A stretch of DNA of 64,000 nucleotides from Bugulina stolonifera (lineage: Eukaryota; Bryozoa; Gymnolaemata; Cheilostomatida; Bugulidae): contig OW285194.1 of assembly GCA_935421135.1 (NCBI GenBank), positions 12,857,376 to 12,921,375 of the forward strand, in the 5' to 3' direction. Position 1 is the stretch's first letter. Each line of letters opens with the position of its first letter. This document shows positions 1 to 10,323 of this stretch, piece after piece. The notes under the pieces were generated by a model. That model did no database searches. It saw only the letters and a program-made list of their open reading frames with translations, and was not told where the DNA came from. The position numbers were made by a program, and so were the translations under genes.

Positions 1-2
1 AT

Positions 3-362
3 TATGGTGGTGACAATGGCGAAGGCTATGGTGGTGAAGGAGGTGGTGACTATGGTGGCTACGGCCAAGGACAAGGTTATGATGAAGGCTATAACCAAGA
101 TGGATATGACCAAGGCGGTTATGATCAAGGTGGATACGACCAAGGTGGTTATGATCAAGGTGGATACGATCAAGGCGGTTATGATCAAGGTGGATATGAT
201 CAAGGCGGTTATGACCAAGGTGGATACGACCAAGGTGGTTATGATCAAGGCGGATATGATCAAGGAGGTTATGATGGAGGCTACGATGAAGGTGGTTATG
301 ACGACTATGGAGGAGATGATGATTTTGGAGGTGATGACTTCGGGGACGATTTTGGTGATTAA
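3..362 (+). CDS. Gly/Tyr/Asp/Gln-repeat protein, 3'-terminal part (copy 1)
   Basis: Reading from base 3 gives an open frame to the TAA at 360-362. It opens with a Gly/Tyr/Glu-rich lead, continues with about ten GYDQG units and ends with an acidic tail (YDDYGGDDDFGGDDFGDDFGD). There are no cysteines or membrane segments. The 5' part lies outside the window. A paralogue with the same repeat and the same acidic ending is at 7774-8639, and the DNA after both stops is similar for about 500 bp, so the two are duplicated genes. The ORF beginning at the first ATG (4-6) is a frame-shifted shadow. I do not recognise a named family. Tyr/Gly-rich low-complexity proteins can be structural, matrix or condensate-forming, but nothing here decides between these. 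Confidence 0.6.
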   Translation, partial: YGGDNGEGYGGEGGGDYGGYGQGQGYDEGYNQDGYDQGGYDQGGYDQGGYDQGGYDQGGYDQGGYDQGGYDQGGYDQGGYDQGGYDQGGYDGGYDEGGYDDYGGDDDFGGDDFGDDFGD

Positions 363-930
363 CAGAGGAAAGCAATATATTTTCCTTTTATATTATACTT
401 ATGCTCCAGTACTTAACATTATAAAAATTCCATTTTCTTCAGTTGCATTAAATTATGATATGTTATAGTCTATCTGTGATATTATATTTTTGCTAGCTGT
501 TAAATAAGTTACATGTATGAATATATACGTATTTTCAATATATTACCTCCTGTCATGGCATCCTTATGTTTTTAACTAGCATAATTATTATTGTAAAAAA
601 TTAATATGAAAATGGAACATCTTTCAGAATAAAATCTCACTGCAGACAACTTACTGCCAAACTCCTCATTACTATTCAGCAGCATCAGAGCAAGAAAGAA
701 CAGTTGTTTACAAAGAGTAACATTATGTTTATCTATGATCAATAATAACAATTTAGTATCAAATTATTATCAATTATTATCAATATTATTTTGATTATCA
801 ATTATCAAAATAATATCGGAGATTCGACAGAGCTCTCAAAATAAAGTTGTGTATGAGAAATTCAGGGAAAAACATCAAAATACTAATAAAAATATGTCAA
901 AGTAACCAGTAGGAGAATGACAAATAAATT
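363..930 (+). other. 3' UTR/flank conserved between the two YDQG-repeat genes
   Basis: This stretch is similar, with small indels, to the stretch after the second YDQG gene (8640 to about 9150). An AATAAA at 628-633 has its counterpart at 8895-8900 and is a possible polyadenylation signal for each gene. Confidence 0.55.
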
Positions 931-3204
931 GCTGTAACTACTGTGTATAATTGGCGGATCTACTTCTTGTGGGGCCAACTGTTACGGTGGACGCTATCCT
1001 CCAACGCGGACACAAGGAAAAACCATAGTGATATATATAATTATATAGGGTATGAAAAATACTTCTTTATTACCAGCCACAAACAAGTGAAAACAACAGC
1101 GAAGTGCAACTCCTTGTGTACCAAAAATGGTTGTTCCACTTTCCAACGAAGGTTAAAGATTACATAACTTAGTCGGTGTCATGTTTGCAATTAGAACATG
1201 GGAAGGTCCGCGATACAACAGCAATTACAAAAAGGCCTTGGAGAGGTGTAAAAGTTATACATCAGTATTGTTGTGAATGTGTGCAGATGACCCAGTCACA
1301 CTGCTAAAGGGACATTTCAAAACAGGACGTTTCGAAATTGTGTAGATGTATTGGGAACCGGGAAAGGCCTTGTTAACCAACTGGTGTAACACTTATAAAC
1401 AATCTTTATTGGTGCCACACCGTAATTAATGTTGGCCTCTTGCTCTAAAATTTACACATACAAGTTAAAAGTTTGCCAACAACACATCAATGTTAACACA
1501 TAAAACAATATTAAAAGTACATTGGATTATTACACATAAAATAACACAGATAAAAGTAATACAGGTACTTACTTTGTACATTAAAACATAGACACAGTTA
1601 CTTTTTCTCAACCACTATGTCTGAAACACAGTACTCTACTGCTCAAAGCCAGCTTTCCCAGATACATGCTGGGCCAAGCACAGCTAGCCAGCTGGTCAGG
1701 CTATATAGCCTGACACAGTAGACTACATTTAAAAGAACACAACACACAGATAATTATTTCTTTTAGTGTAGCGTTCTACAAGGTAGTAGCAGTAAAAGCA
1801 AGAAAATATAATACTAAAAATAAAAAAAATCAGTTGAAATCTGGGGTTTAGGGTTTAGAGTTTCGAACTGAGAGTTTTCCAAACGTCCTGGTTCGAACTG
1901 TCTTTTCGAACAGTCATAAATTCAGTAGCACTACAACCAACGACGGCTTTAGACAATGCAACTTATAGGCGGATGCCTAGCCTTTGTGTGAACTCTCATG
2001 CCTCATAGCCCACAAGCTGTGATGATGTCCTAGCTAGTAATCAGTACCACTGCGGAATTGATGTAAGTATATTTAATAGATCCTCACTGCTTGAAAGTAT
2101 AAGAATGACAGCACCGTTTGCAATAATCTGACCTTCTTTTATAGGCAAAGAAAAAAGCCAGTAACTTCCGGCGGCCCCGGACTTCTATACAAGACCCATT
2201 ATTGAAAACAGACAGCCAAGGTTACAAAGTTATATATTTATATTTAATGTATTTATAGTGTAATCTCCGTTGATTTTAGCCTCAATACCCAAAAGAACAG
2301 GTAAGCAGGGTGCGACAGATAAGGCTTCTGGGATAAGCTACCATCTCGGAGTTCCGGCTAAACAACTGGGATCTTGGACTTTGTGCCAGCTAGCTGGCTA
2401 TTTCTAAGGTCATAATCCTTTATACTGTATGGTGGATGGAGAATTATAGCTGCCTGTAATAATACTTACATAAGTAGCATCAAATCTCATGGGTGAGCCT
2501 TTCCAGGAAAAATTATGACTACTCAAAAGGAACTTACTGTTACAAAAATAGCGTATCTATCAGTGATTAACAATGTCATTTTTCTACTTGAACCTTATCA
2601 GAAAAGATTCAGGCAGATAATAAACTACCCACATAAATACCCGTATAATACATGTATGTTGCTATGTAGAGCACATCCACTGTGTTATAAGAAGTCGGCT
2701 CTAAACATGTCCGGTAAAAGGGGTGACTCTATGGATGTCGCAAGTGAGTAAAATACATTAATTCAGTAAGATTCAGTAAGCAATGTAATGTCTGATAATA
2801 TTATATATTCCAACTTTGCACTCCTGATTCCGCTGTTCATATTATGCCACACTCATAGATGTACTGTGTGAATCAGCATAGCCTGCCCTAGCATGGACTA
2901 TAACTTGTACCTTTGCCTTATATATGGAACCTACATTTGCTTGACATTGTTCCAATATCTTATACATGCATGGACATTACTCTCATATATAATCTTATAC
3001 ATGCATGGACATTACCTTATTGTCTACTATTATAATCAATTACTGTATTCATAATGCGCTCTTGTATTGTTATTATTAGCCAATCAGGCTGTCACATTTC
3101 TTACATGGTTCAATTATACTATGTGTGCAATACCTATTATCCTGATTGCTTTCTCCAAGTCTTTTACCTGTGTACTTTTGGGGCCGATGTGTCAGAACAC
3201 GGCC
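931..3204. other. Intergenic, no gene recognised
   Basis: AT-rich sequence with short palindromes only. A short Gly/Tyr-rich reading (about 951-1028, plus strand) is the only protein-like stretch and is too short to call. I see no RNA gene or complete repeat family. Confidence 0.4.
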
Positions 3205-3208
3205 ATAC

Positions 3209-4002
3209 TGTAATGGTTTTTGGTTTCTGGTATGGTCGTCCTAAGACGACTCCCGAGTCCAAAGTGAAGTGCCTATGAGTGATGCTAGGCCTTCTCATTA
3301 CATGAAAGATTGATCGGAGTCAGTAGTCAAAGACCTACCAAAGACGACCCATGTGATCCCGAGTTATGCTTGTTTACTATACTGAGAAAGAGAGTGATCC
3401 GACCTAGTAGGCAGTTCGTGTTGCAAGGTCGAGGACCTTAACAACTAGAATGACCTATCTACGAAGTGAAAGTCTCTGTGTATAAGTATAGATGTGTCTT
3501 TATTGAGATCCAAGCAAGACCTGAGACAACAAACGTAAAAACAATGCTCTTTATATAGTAAAAGAACTTCCGGAGGAAGTTCCGGTAAAAAGGCCGACGT
3601 AGTGTTGGGAAAAGACGACGTAGGGTCGTCCGGAAATTGCACAACAATATGGCAGCCGGAAGCCCGATGGCCGACCCAAAATGGGTCGGGTTAATGTAAA
3701 AGATGCTTAGAATCATCCAAATCATAGTTATACAAAAGGAATATCAGGTAATTCTGAGAGGTCGGGCCTCTTTACATGGGTACAAAAACAGTACAATGTC
3801 TCAGTAATGCTATATACAAGTATGTAATTATCGAATGTATGGTTAGACATGCAATATAAGACAAGTATAAGTATAAGAACAGCTAAGTGCAAGAGAACAA
3901 GTGTTAGATGAGTAGTGCTGTGGCAACTACTAGGCACTTAGGGTGCTATAAGGTCCATCAGGGTGGCTGAAGTCGTATATACAAATGTCCTGAACCATTA
4001 CA
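3209..4002 (-). mobile_element. Solo LTR (794 bp), TGTAATGG...CCATTACA, target duplication ATAC
   Basis: The block begins TGTAATGG and ends CCATTACA. It is flanked by the 4-bp direct repeat ATAC (3205-3208 and 4003-4006). It is clearly related over most of its length to the 663-bp LTRs at 58070-58732 and 62418-63080, sharing the GTCGTC/GACGAC hairpin near the left edge, AAGACGACCCAT, GTGTCTTTATTGA and the GC-rich centre. With no internal domain and an intact target duplication, it is a solo LTR left by LTR-LTR recombination. Orientation is inferred by comparison with the gag-bearing element. Confidence 0.8.
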
Positions 4003-4009
4003 ATACTTT

Positions 4010-4440
4010 AGGGTGTCAGGGTGGCACAGTTGGTGGCATACATGCACACAAACCGAGAGGTTGTGAGTTCAAACCCCCAGCTGTGTCATTTCTGGCAAAG
4101 GCCTTCAGCAAGCCTTTAACCCTAGCTGCGCCTGTTCGGATCAGGGCGTATAAAAATTACAGGAGGTCCCGTGTAGTGTCTACATCAAAAACACGCACGT
4201 TAAAGATCCACCTCTGCCCTGATTCGCAAAGAGAAGCCAGATTCTGGCGGGGTATGTGACCACCTTGGGGTGGCAGATTGATGTAGTGGTCACTGACCAT
4301 GCACTCCTGTTGCGGAAGGTGAGCTCTTCCACTCAGAGCCCAGCTCCTGTCGCTCATACAAGTTTCGAACTTCTGAGGTCCGTTAAATAGGATGGCCAAG
4401 TGGCTCGACAGCAACAAAAACAAAAAAAAAAAAAAAAAAA
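4010..4440 (+). mobile_element. tRNA-derived SINE with poly(A) tail
   Basis: The 5' part has a Pol III A-box-like TGGCACAGTTGG (4022-4033) and a B-box-like GTTCAAACCC (4067-4076), about 35 bp apart as in a tRNA gene. A body of about 340 bp follows, with AGCCCAG and GGATGGCC-type segments, ending in an A-rich tail at 4415-4440. It starts right after the target duplication of the solo LTR. I found no convincing SINE target duplication, so the left edge is approximate. No second copy is apparent in the window. Confidence 0.6.
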
Positions 4441-4472
4441 CTTACATGTATATATAATCCATGCTGGTATAT

Positions 4473-5095
4473 TGTAAGCACTTTTTGTGCAAGACCGACC
4501 CTTTTGGTGGTCGACGTCGGGCGGAACTACGCCATGTTGTTGCGTAAGTTCCGGCCCGATACCTTATCGTACCTTTTTCGGGAAGTACTTTATGTATAAA
4601 AGTCAGCACATTTCTTGTATCAAATCAGTTGTTGATTGCGCTCTAATAAAGCAACATCTCCTAACTCAACCTAAGAGTCTTACTCTTGCAGGCAGGTAGC
4701 TCCACCCACAGGTTTTCTTAAACCTAAGCGACCGAGCTCATCCTCATACTTGCTTAAGCACTTTTTCTACACTCCTTGTGAGTTCTACATCATCGGACTT
4801 TAACCAATCCCGGATTCTTCATGAATCTAGTGTTGGGTCTAAGCCCTTAGATCAATACTACTTCTTTCTACACTCCTTTGGAGTATAAACCTACAGACCT
4901 ACGTCGACCCTGGACTCTTCTATTAGTCTCACCCTCGGCCTACGTCTTTATCAACAATCATAGAGCTTAACTAACTGTTCATTCTTTATGTAATGTGTGG
5001 AAGTCACCTTGGTCGTCCTCTACCAACCACCAAGCACTTCCCGTACCCGTGCCATATCGGCACTCGTACGTAACCCTACACAGCAAAACATTACA
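4473..5095 (+). mobile_element. LTR-like block with TATA box and AATAAA
   Basis: It starts TGTAAGCAC and carries a GC-rich centre resembling the solo LTRs (CGGGCGGAACTACGCCATGTTGTTGCG cut into similar short words), then TATAAAAG near 4595 and CTAATAAAGC near 4645, the usual order of promoter and polyadenylation signals in an LTR. Possible ends are CCTACACA or CATTACA near 5080-5095. Neither gives a clean target duplication, so the boundaries and identity stay tentative. Confidence 0.4.
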
Positions 5096-5267
5096 GTACC
5101 AAATACACATGAGATAATATGCTGATATGCTAAAATCCAGACTGAGCAAGTGGAGAACATTTTATGCTTATACTTATGCTTACTTAAATGTGTCCTGCGC
5201 TAATCATTGATGTTTTTAGTGATTCAGTAACTGTAGTAATAACTATGTGTCTAACAATAATTTATAT

Positions 5268-6061
5268 TGTAATGGTCTGGACATTTGCCTATACGACCTC
5301 AGCTCGCCTGATGGACCTTAGAGCACCTTAAGTGCCTAGTAGTTGCCACAGCTCTACTTGTCTAGTCTCTGATAATCTGCACTTAGTTACCTGTTAACTC
5401 ATACCTACATAGTTATGCATGTTTTGACCATACATTTGTAATTGCATATCACTTATATATTTATGATGTGCATTACTGAGCAATTATGTTCTTTTTATAC
5501 CCATGTAAAGAGGCTCGACCTCTCAGAATTGCCTGATATTGATTTTGTACATGAATTAGATGATTTTTAGCATCTTTTGTCAAACCCGACCTATTTTGGG
5601 TCGGCTATCGGGCTTCCGGCCGCCATATTGTTGCGCAATTTCCGGACGACACCACGTCGTCTTTTTGCGACACTACGTCGGCTTTTTTACCGGAACTTCT
5701 TATACTATACAAAGCAAACTGTTTTTATTTTTGTTGTCTCAGTTCATGCTTGGATCTCAATAAAGACACATCTATGCTTACATGTATATACAGAGACTTT
5801 CACTTTGTAGATATGTCGTTCCAGTTGTTAAGGTCTTCGACCTTGCAACCCAAACTGCCTACTAGATCGGAACACTCTCTTTCTCAGTATAGTAAACAAG
5901 TATCGACTCGGGACTATATGGGTCGTCTTGAGCAGTTATAAGACTACTAGTACCTGTTGATCTTTCATGCAATGAGAAGGCCTAGCACCACTCATAGGCT
6001 CTTCATTTTGGACAAGGGAGTCGTCTTAGGACGACAGCACAACCCCCCAAAAACCATCACA
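5268..6061 (+). mobile_element. Solo LTR (794 bp), inverted relative of the 3209-4002 copy
   Basis: It runs from TGTAATGG to CCATCACA and on the reverse strand aligns along its whole length with the solo LTR at 3209-4002, with scattered substitutions. Both are exactly 794 bp. Flanks are ATAT (5264-5267) and ATGT (6062-6065), an imperfect 4-bp duplication. CAATAAAGACACATCT near 5759 is the family's polyadenylation-signal segment. No internal region is attached. The pair is inverted, so it cannot be the two ends of one element. Confidence 0.75.
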
Positions 6062-6401
6062 ATGTATTATCTTAATGTATGCAGCAGACATGACCCAGAG
6101 TCTTCTGTTTGCACATTATACTGTATGTCACAGATTATTTAGAGCTGTAGTAAAGCAGCGTCGCTGATTGATTCGAGGTACACTAGTAGGGACAGAGCTT
6201 TAAAGTGCATGGCAGAGTAGCTCCTTGTGTAGTTGGGAGTGCCATTAAATACAGGGGAAGGGGAGGGGAGGAGAGGGCTGTTTCCTTCTACAATTTTTGA
6301 TTGAGCATTTGAGCATTATATTATATCGATAGCTGCACTCGTGGAAGACAGATTCTGTGCACTGTAAATTCATGTCTGTACAAAATTAAATTGTTATGCA
6401 G

Positions 6402-7480
6402 GTGAAGGGTCCCAGCAAAGAGGACTGCCTCCACAGCATAAAGGAAACCTTCCTCAGCTAAGAGGACCGCCTCCACAGCAAAAAGGAAACCTTCCTCAGC
6501 TAAGAGGACCACCTCCACAGCAAAAAAGAAACCTTCCTCAGCAAAGAGGACTGCCTCCACAGCATAAAGGAAACCTTCAGCTAAGAGGACCACCTCCACA
6601 GCAAAAAGGAAACCTTCCTCAGCTAAGAGGACCACCTCCACAGCAGAAAGGAAACCTTCCTCAGCAAAGAGGACCGCCTCCACAGCAAAAAGGAAACCTT
6701 CCTCAGCAAAGAGGACCGCCTCCACAGCAAAAAGGAAACCTTCCTCAGCAAAGAGGACCGCCTCCACAGCAAACAGTCTGCCCACCTCTGCAAAGAGGAT
6801 ACCCTCAACAGCAAAGAGGATACCCTCAACAGCAAAGAAGATACCCTCAACAGCAAAGAGGATACCATCAACAACAAGGGGGATACCCTCAACAACAAAG
6901 GGGATACCCTCAACAACAAAGAGGATGCCCTCAACAACAAGGAAGGTATCCTCCTCAGCAAGGAGGATACCCTCCACAGCAACATCGAGGACATAGGAGC
7001 CTGGATTCTGACGATAGTCTTGCTACAGGTAACCTGAAAAGTTTTTGTAAACCTTCCACTTTTTGATTAGTGGAGTACGAGAGCCTCCAGGGACTCAATT
7101 GAACAGCACAGTTATTATATAGTACATGAACACTGTATGTGGTGGCATGCTTCCCTCCCGATTATGCAGGTCATGTTTGTCTTGTTGTAGGAATGATATT
7201 AGGTGTAGCTATGAGAGGAATGATGAGACCGTGCTGGAGATGGGGTTATGGGGACTGGGGCCACTATGGCCATTTTTATTCGTACATGCATAAGAGTGTA
7301 GAAGTGAACAATACAAACTATTCCAATGAAACAACATTGCAAACAGCTGCCCAAAAAGCAGTTTATACTTTTATGAATTTAATGATTGATAAATTCGCTA
7401 AGAACTTCTACAGCAATGAAATTCTTTTTCCAAAGACAATCTATATATACATTGTAATTGTAACTACATGTTTGAAATAA
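6402..7480 (+). CDS. Pro/Gln-repeat protein, two 3' exons (6402-7028, 7191-7480)
   Basis: Exon 6402-7028 follows an acceptor (TTATGCAG) and encodes about nine copies of a unit like GPPPQQKGNLPQ(Q/L)R. It then gives about eight GYPQQQR(G) units and a short tail SLDSDDSLAT before a GTAACC donor. The next acceptor, TTGTTGTAG at 7190, restores the phase (G|GA) and opens MILGVAMRGMMRPCWRWGYG, a hydrophobic then Trp/Tyr/Gly-rich segment, continuing to TAA at 7478-7480. An AATAAA overlaps the stop (7476-7481). The start of the gene was not found. No named family is recognised; the Pro/Gln blocks are typical of low-complexity or prion-like proteins. Minus-strand ORFs here are shadows of the repeat. 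Confidence 0.55.
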
Positions 7481-7773
7481 ACAAATGGTACAAGTTGAAT
7501 AATTGAAAAAGCAAGAATTACATGTTTTGTAGGTTTATAGATTTACAATAGTATGCCAGGTGACTTATACACTAGCCAACAGCTAGATTTCCATAGTATA
7601 AGCTTCAGTTGCCAAACTGGTAGTCTGGCCACCTTTCCCAGTCAACAGTCAGTCCAACATTACTCTCTAGTGCAAAATAAGCATGTACATACATTTTACT
7701 ATATTGCACCGCAAGAAACCACTGCACTGCTTAAAAATTTAAATCTTCTTCATATACTACTGTACAATTGTAG

Positions 7774-8639
7774 GTATACCAACAGAAAATCTGACAATCA
7801 ATGACGACCAACACAAACAAGGTGGTGAAGTAGGTGGTGAAGTAGGTGGTGAAGAAGGTGGTGAAGAAGGTGGTGAAGAAGGTGGTGAAGTAGGTGGTGA
7901 AGAGGGTGGTGAAGAGGGTGGTGAAGAAGGTGGTGAAGTAGGTGGTGAAGTAGGTGGTGAAGAAGGTGGTGAAGAAGGTGGTGAAGAAGGTGGTGAAGTA
8001 GGTGGTGAAGTAGGTGGTGAAGAAGGTGGTGAAGAAGGTGGTGAAGAAGGTGGTGAAGAAGGAGAAGTAGGTGGTAAAGAAGGTGGCGAAGAAGGTGGTG
8101 AAGAAGGTGGTGACTATGGTGGCTACGGCCAAGGCGGTTATGACCAAGGTGGATATGACCAAGGCAGATACGACCAAAGTGGTTATGACCAATGTGAATA
8201 TGACCAAGGTGGTTATGACCAAGGTGGATATGACCAAGGCGGATACGATCAGGTTGGATATGATCAAGGCGGATATGAGCAAGGTGGATACGATCAAGTT
8301 GGATATGACCAAGGTGGGTATGACCAAGGTGGATACGATGAAGGTGGTTATGATGGAAGCGAATACGATGAAGGTGGTTATGATCAAGGTGGTTATGATC
8401 AAGGTGAATACGACCAAGGCGGATATGACCAAGGTGGATACGATCAAGTTGGATATGATCAAGGCGGATATGACCAAGGTGGCTACGATCAAGTTGGATA
8501 TGATCAAGGTGGATATGACCAAGGTGGATACGATGAAGGTGGTTATGATGGAAGCGAATACGATGAAGGTGGTTATGAGGACTATGAAGGAAATGATGAT
8601 TGTGGAGGTGATGACTTCGGGGATGATTTTAGTGATTGA
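7774..8639 (+). CDS. Gly/Glu and GYDQG repeat protein, terminal exon (copy 2)
   Basis: After an acceptor at 7772-7773 the frame reads IPTENLTINDDQHKQ, then a run of about twenty GGE(E/V) units (7821-8110), then GGDYGGYGQ followed by about thirty GYDQGG-type units, ending FGGDDFGDDFSD and TGA at 8637-8639. The Gly-Tyr-Asp-Gln block and acidic end match copy 1 at 3-362, but the Gly-Glu block is not visible in the part of copy 1 present here. Upstream exons are not identified. Joining to the Pro/Gln gene upstream is possible but unsupported, because no in-phase strong donor was found there. The long minus-strand ORF over it is an artefact of the repeat. Confidence 0.6.
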
Positions 8640-9150
8640 CAGAGGCAAGCAATATATTTTCTTTCTATATTATACTCCAGTACTTTACATTATAAAAAAG
8701 TCCATTTTCTTCAGTTGCATTAAATTATGATATGTTATAGTCCATCTGCATGTGATATTATATTTTTGCTAGCTGTTAAATTAGTTTTATATATAATTAT
8801 ATTTACAATAAATTACCTCCTGTCATGGCATCCTTATTATTTTAACTAGCATAATTATTGTAAAAAATTAATATGAAAATGAAACACCTTTCAGAATAAA
8901 ATCTCACTGCAGACAGCTTACTGCCAAATTCTTCATTACTGTTCAGCGGCATCAGAGGAGAGAAAGCACAGTTTTTTACAAAGAGCAACATTATATTTAT
9001 TTATGTTCCAGGATTATATTTTAGTAATGTATGACAGACATTCACAAAATAACATTGGAGATTAAAATAAAGCTTTGGCATGATTAAAAGGCCAGAGATT
9101 CAACAGAGTTCTCAAAATAAATGATAAGAAATTCAGGGAAAAACATTAAA
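8640..9150 (+). other. 3' UTR/flank of YDQG copy 2
   Basis: Similar to 363-930 after copy 1, including CATTTTCTTCAGTTGCATTA and the AATAAA at 8895-8900. It marks the extent of the gene duplication. Confidence 0.55.
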
Positions 9151-9678
9151 ATAGTAATGACTTAATGTGAGTATTCGAATTCTAAATACTGCCAAAAATA
9201 CAAGATACTTACTGATGACTCCCACTGAAATATAGATCAGCAGGTGGGCTTCTTTATGGTACAAAAAAGGCTACCTTCCATGAATTGCCACCAATGCGGC
9301 TAGACTTGGTTGTTATTTAGCTAAGTTTGATCAATTTTTGGATGAGAGTTAGAATGCCAACTGGCAGTTTGCCCCTTTGCGTCCTCAGATGTGGTTTTCC
9401 TCTCAGCTGCAGAGGTTTGGGCTGGCTCTTTACCTGTGAAATGGGAAAACTTTTTCCAATAAAAAACCCAAAAAGAGGGAAAGCAATTCTTTCAATGTTA
9501 CCAGATATTCAACCCTTTATTCTGACACCATACTATAGATAAACGGAAACTGAAGAGTTTTAATGTCAACTAATCAAAATATTTTAAAGTAAGCGGTTGG
9601 TGTAATTGGTGTGGGGGAATGACACATAAGCTGCAGCCACTTGTGGCCCTGAACTAACACTAACACCACATTCAGTGC

Positions 9679-10204
9679 TTTTCCAAGCTTCGTATTTTCC
9701 TTCGAAGGGAGTTGTTTCACCCTTCGAAGCTCCATTCCGGTCTAATTCCATGCTTCGTATTTTGTTCAACTGTTTTGTGGCAAACGCATTTAAGTTTTCC
9801 CGCCTATGCCATCATAATACAATAACCTTAGGAGTTAAAAATAGCTACGCGTTGTCTAATGTGAATTTAACCGCAACAAGGAGCGCACAGCCAAACTGAC
9901 GTCATAGCATAATGTAGTTATTAACAAGCAGTTATTTAAGCGTGAAGACTATTGCGCCAGCCAAAGATAGTGTACTACTAATACCTAGTACTTGTACATT
10001 AGCGAGCTGAACTTCGAAGATTGTCACTTCCATCCTACGAAGCAATAAAAACTCCTAAGTATTTTCGGAAATACGAAGTCTCGCGGTCGAAGGAGCTTGC
10101 TCCTACGAAGGTCAGGAAATACGTATTTTTCGCCAATTTCATCCTTCGTATTTTAAATACGAAGCAAAATACGAAGCAAAATACGAAGCAAAATACGAAG
10201 CATG
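9679..10204. repeat. Foldback/MITE-like element with CTTCGTATTTT inverted ends
   Basis: CATGCTTCGTATTTTG at 9749-9764 has its exact reverse complement CAAAATACGAAGCATG at 10189-10204. A further AAGCTTCGTATTTTCC lies at 9688. The right end is a small array of the 11-mer AAAATACGAAGC (10155-10204). TTCGAAG half-sites recur inside. No protein is encoded and the outer limits are uncertain. Confidence 0.5.
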
Positions 10205-10323
10205 AAGAAGCACTGATTGCCACCATACAGCTATTTTTAGTATTCTGCTACGGAGACCATGAGTAAATTAGTTGTTAGCAAGAACAAGAATTACTACCTA
10301 CTAGCATTAGGTTGAAGCACAAG

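Noticed and set aside
1845..1862. Telomere-like GGTTTAGGGTTTAG
   Set aside because: Only about two units, isolated; not evidence for a chromosome end or an internal telomeric array.
4022..4078. tRNA gene
   Set aside because: A- and B-box-like motifs are present, but the region does not fold into a proper cloverleaf and continues into a poly(A)-tailed SINE body.
3209..6061. 3209-4002 and 5268-6061 as the two LTRs of one element
   Set aside because: They are inverted relative to each other, diverged, and the interval holds no gag or pol.
6321..6994. Two long minus-strand ORFs rich in Val/Glu/Phe and Leu/Ser
   Set aside because: Antisense shadows of the plus-strand Pro/Gln repeat; no splice signals and pure repeat composition.
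7191..7774. Joining the Pro/Gln gene to YDQG copy 2 as one gene
   Set aside because: The only in-phase donors are weak, and an AATAAA overlaps the stop at 7478-7480; two genes are simpler.
7731..8648. 305-codon minus-strand ORF rich in Thr/Ile/Phe
   Set aside because: Antisense of the GGE and GYDQG codons; low complexity and no independent support.
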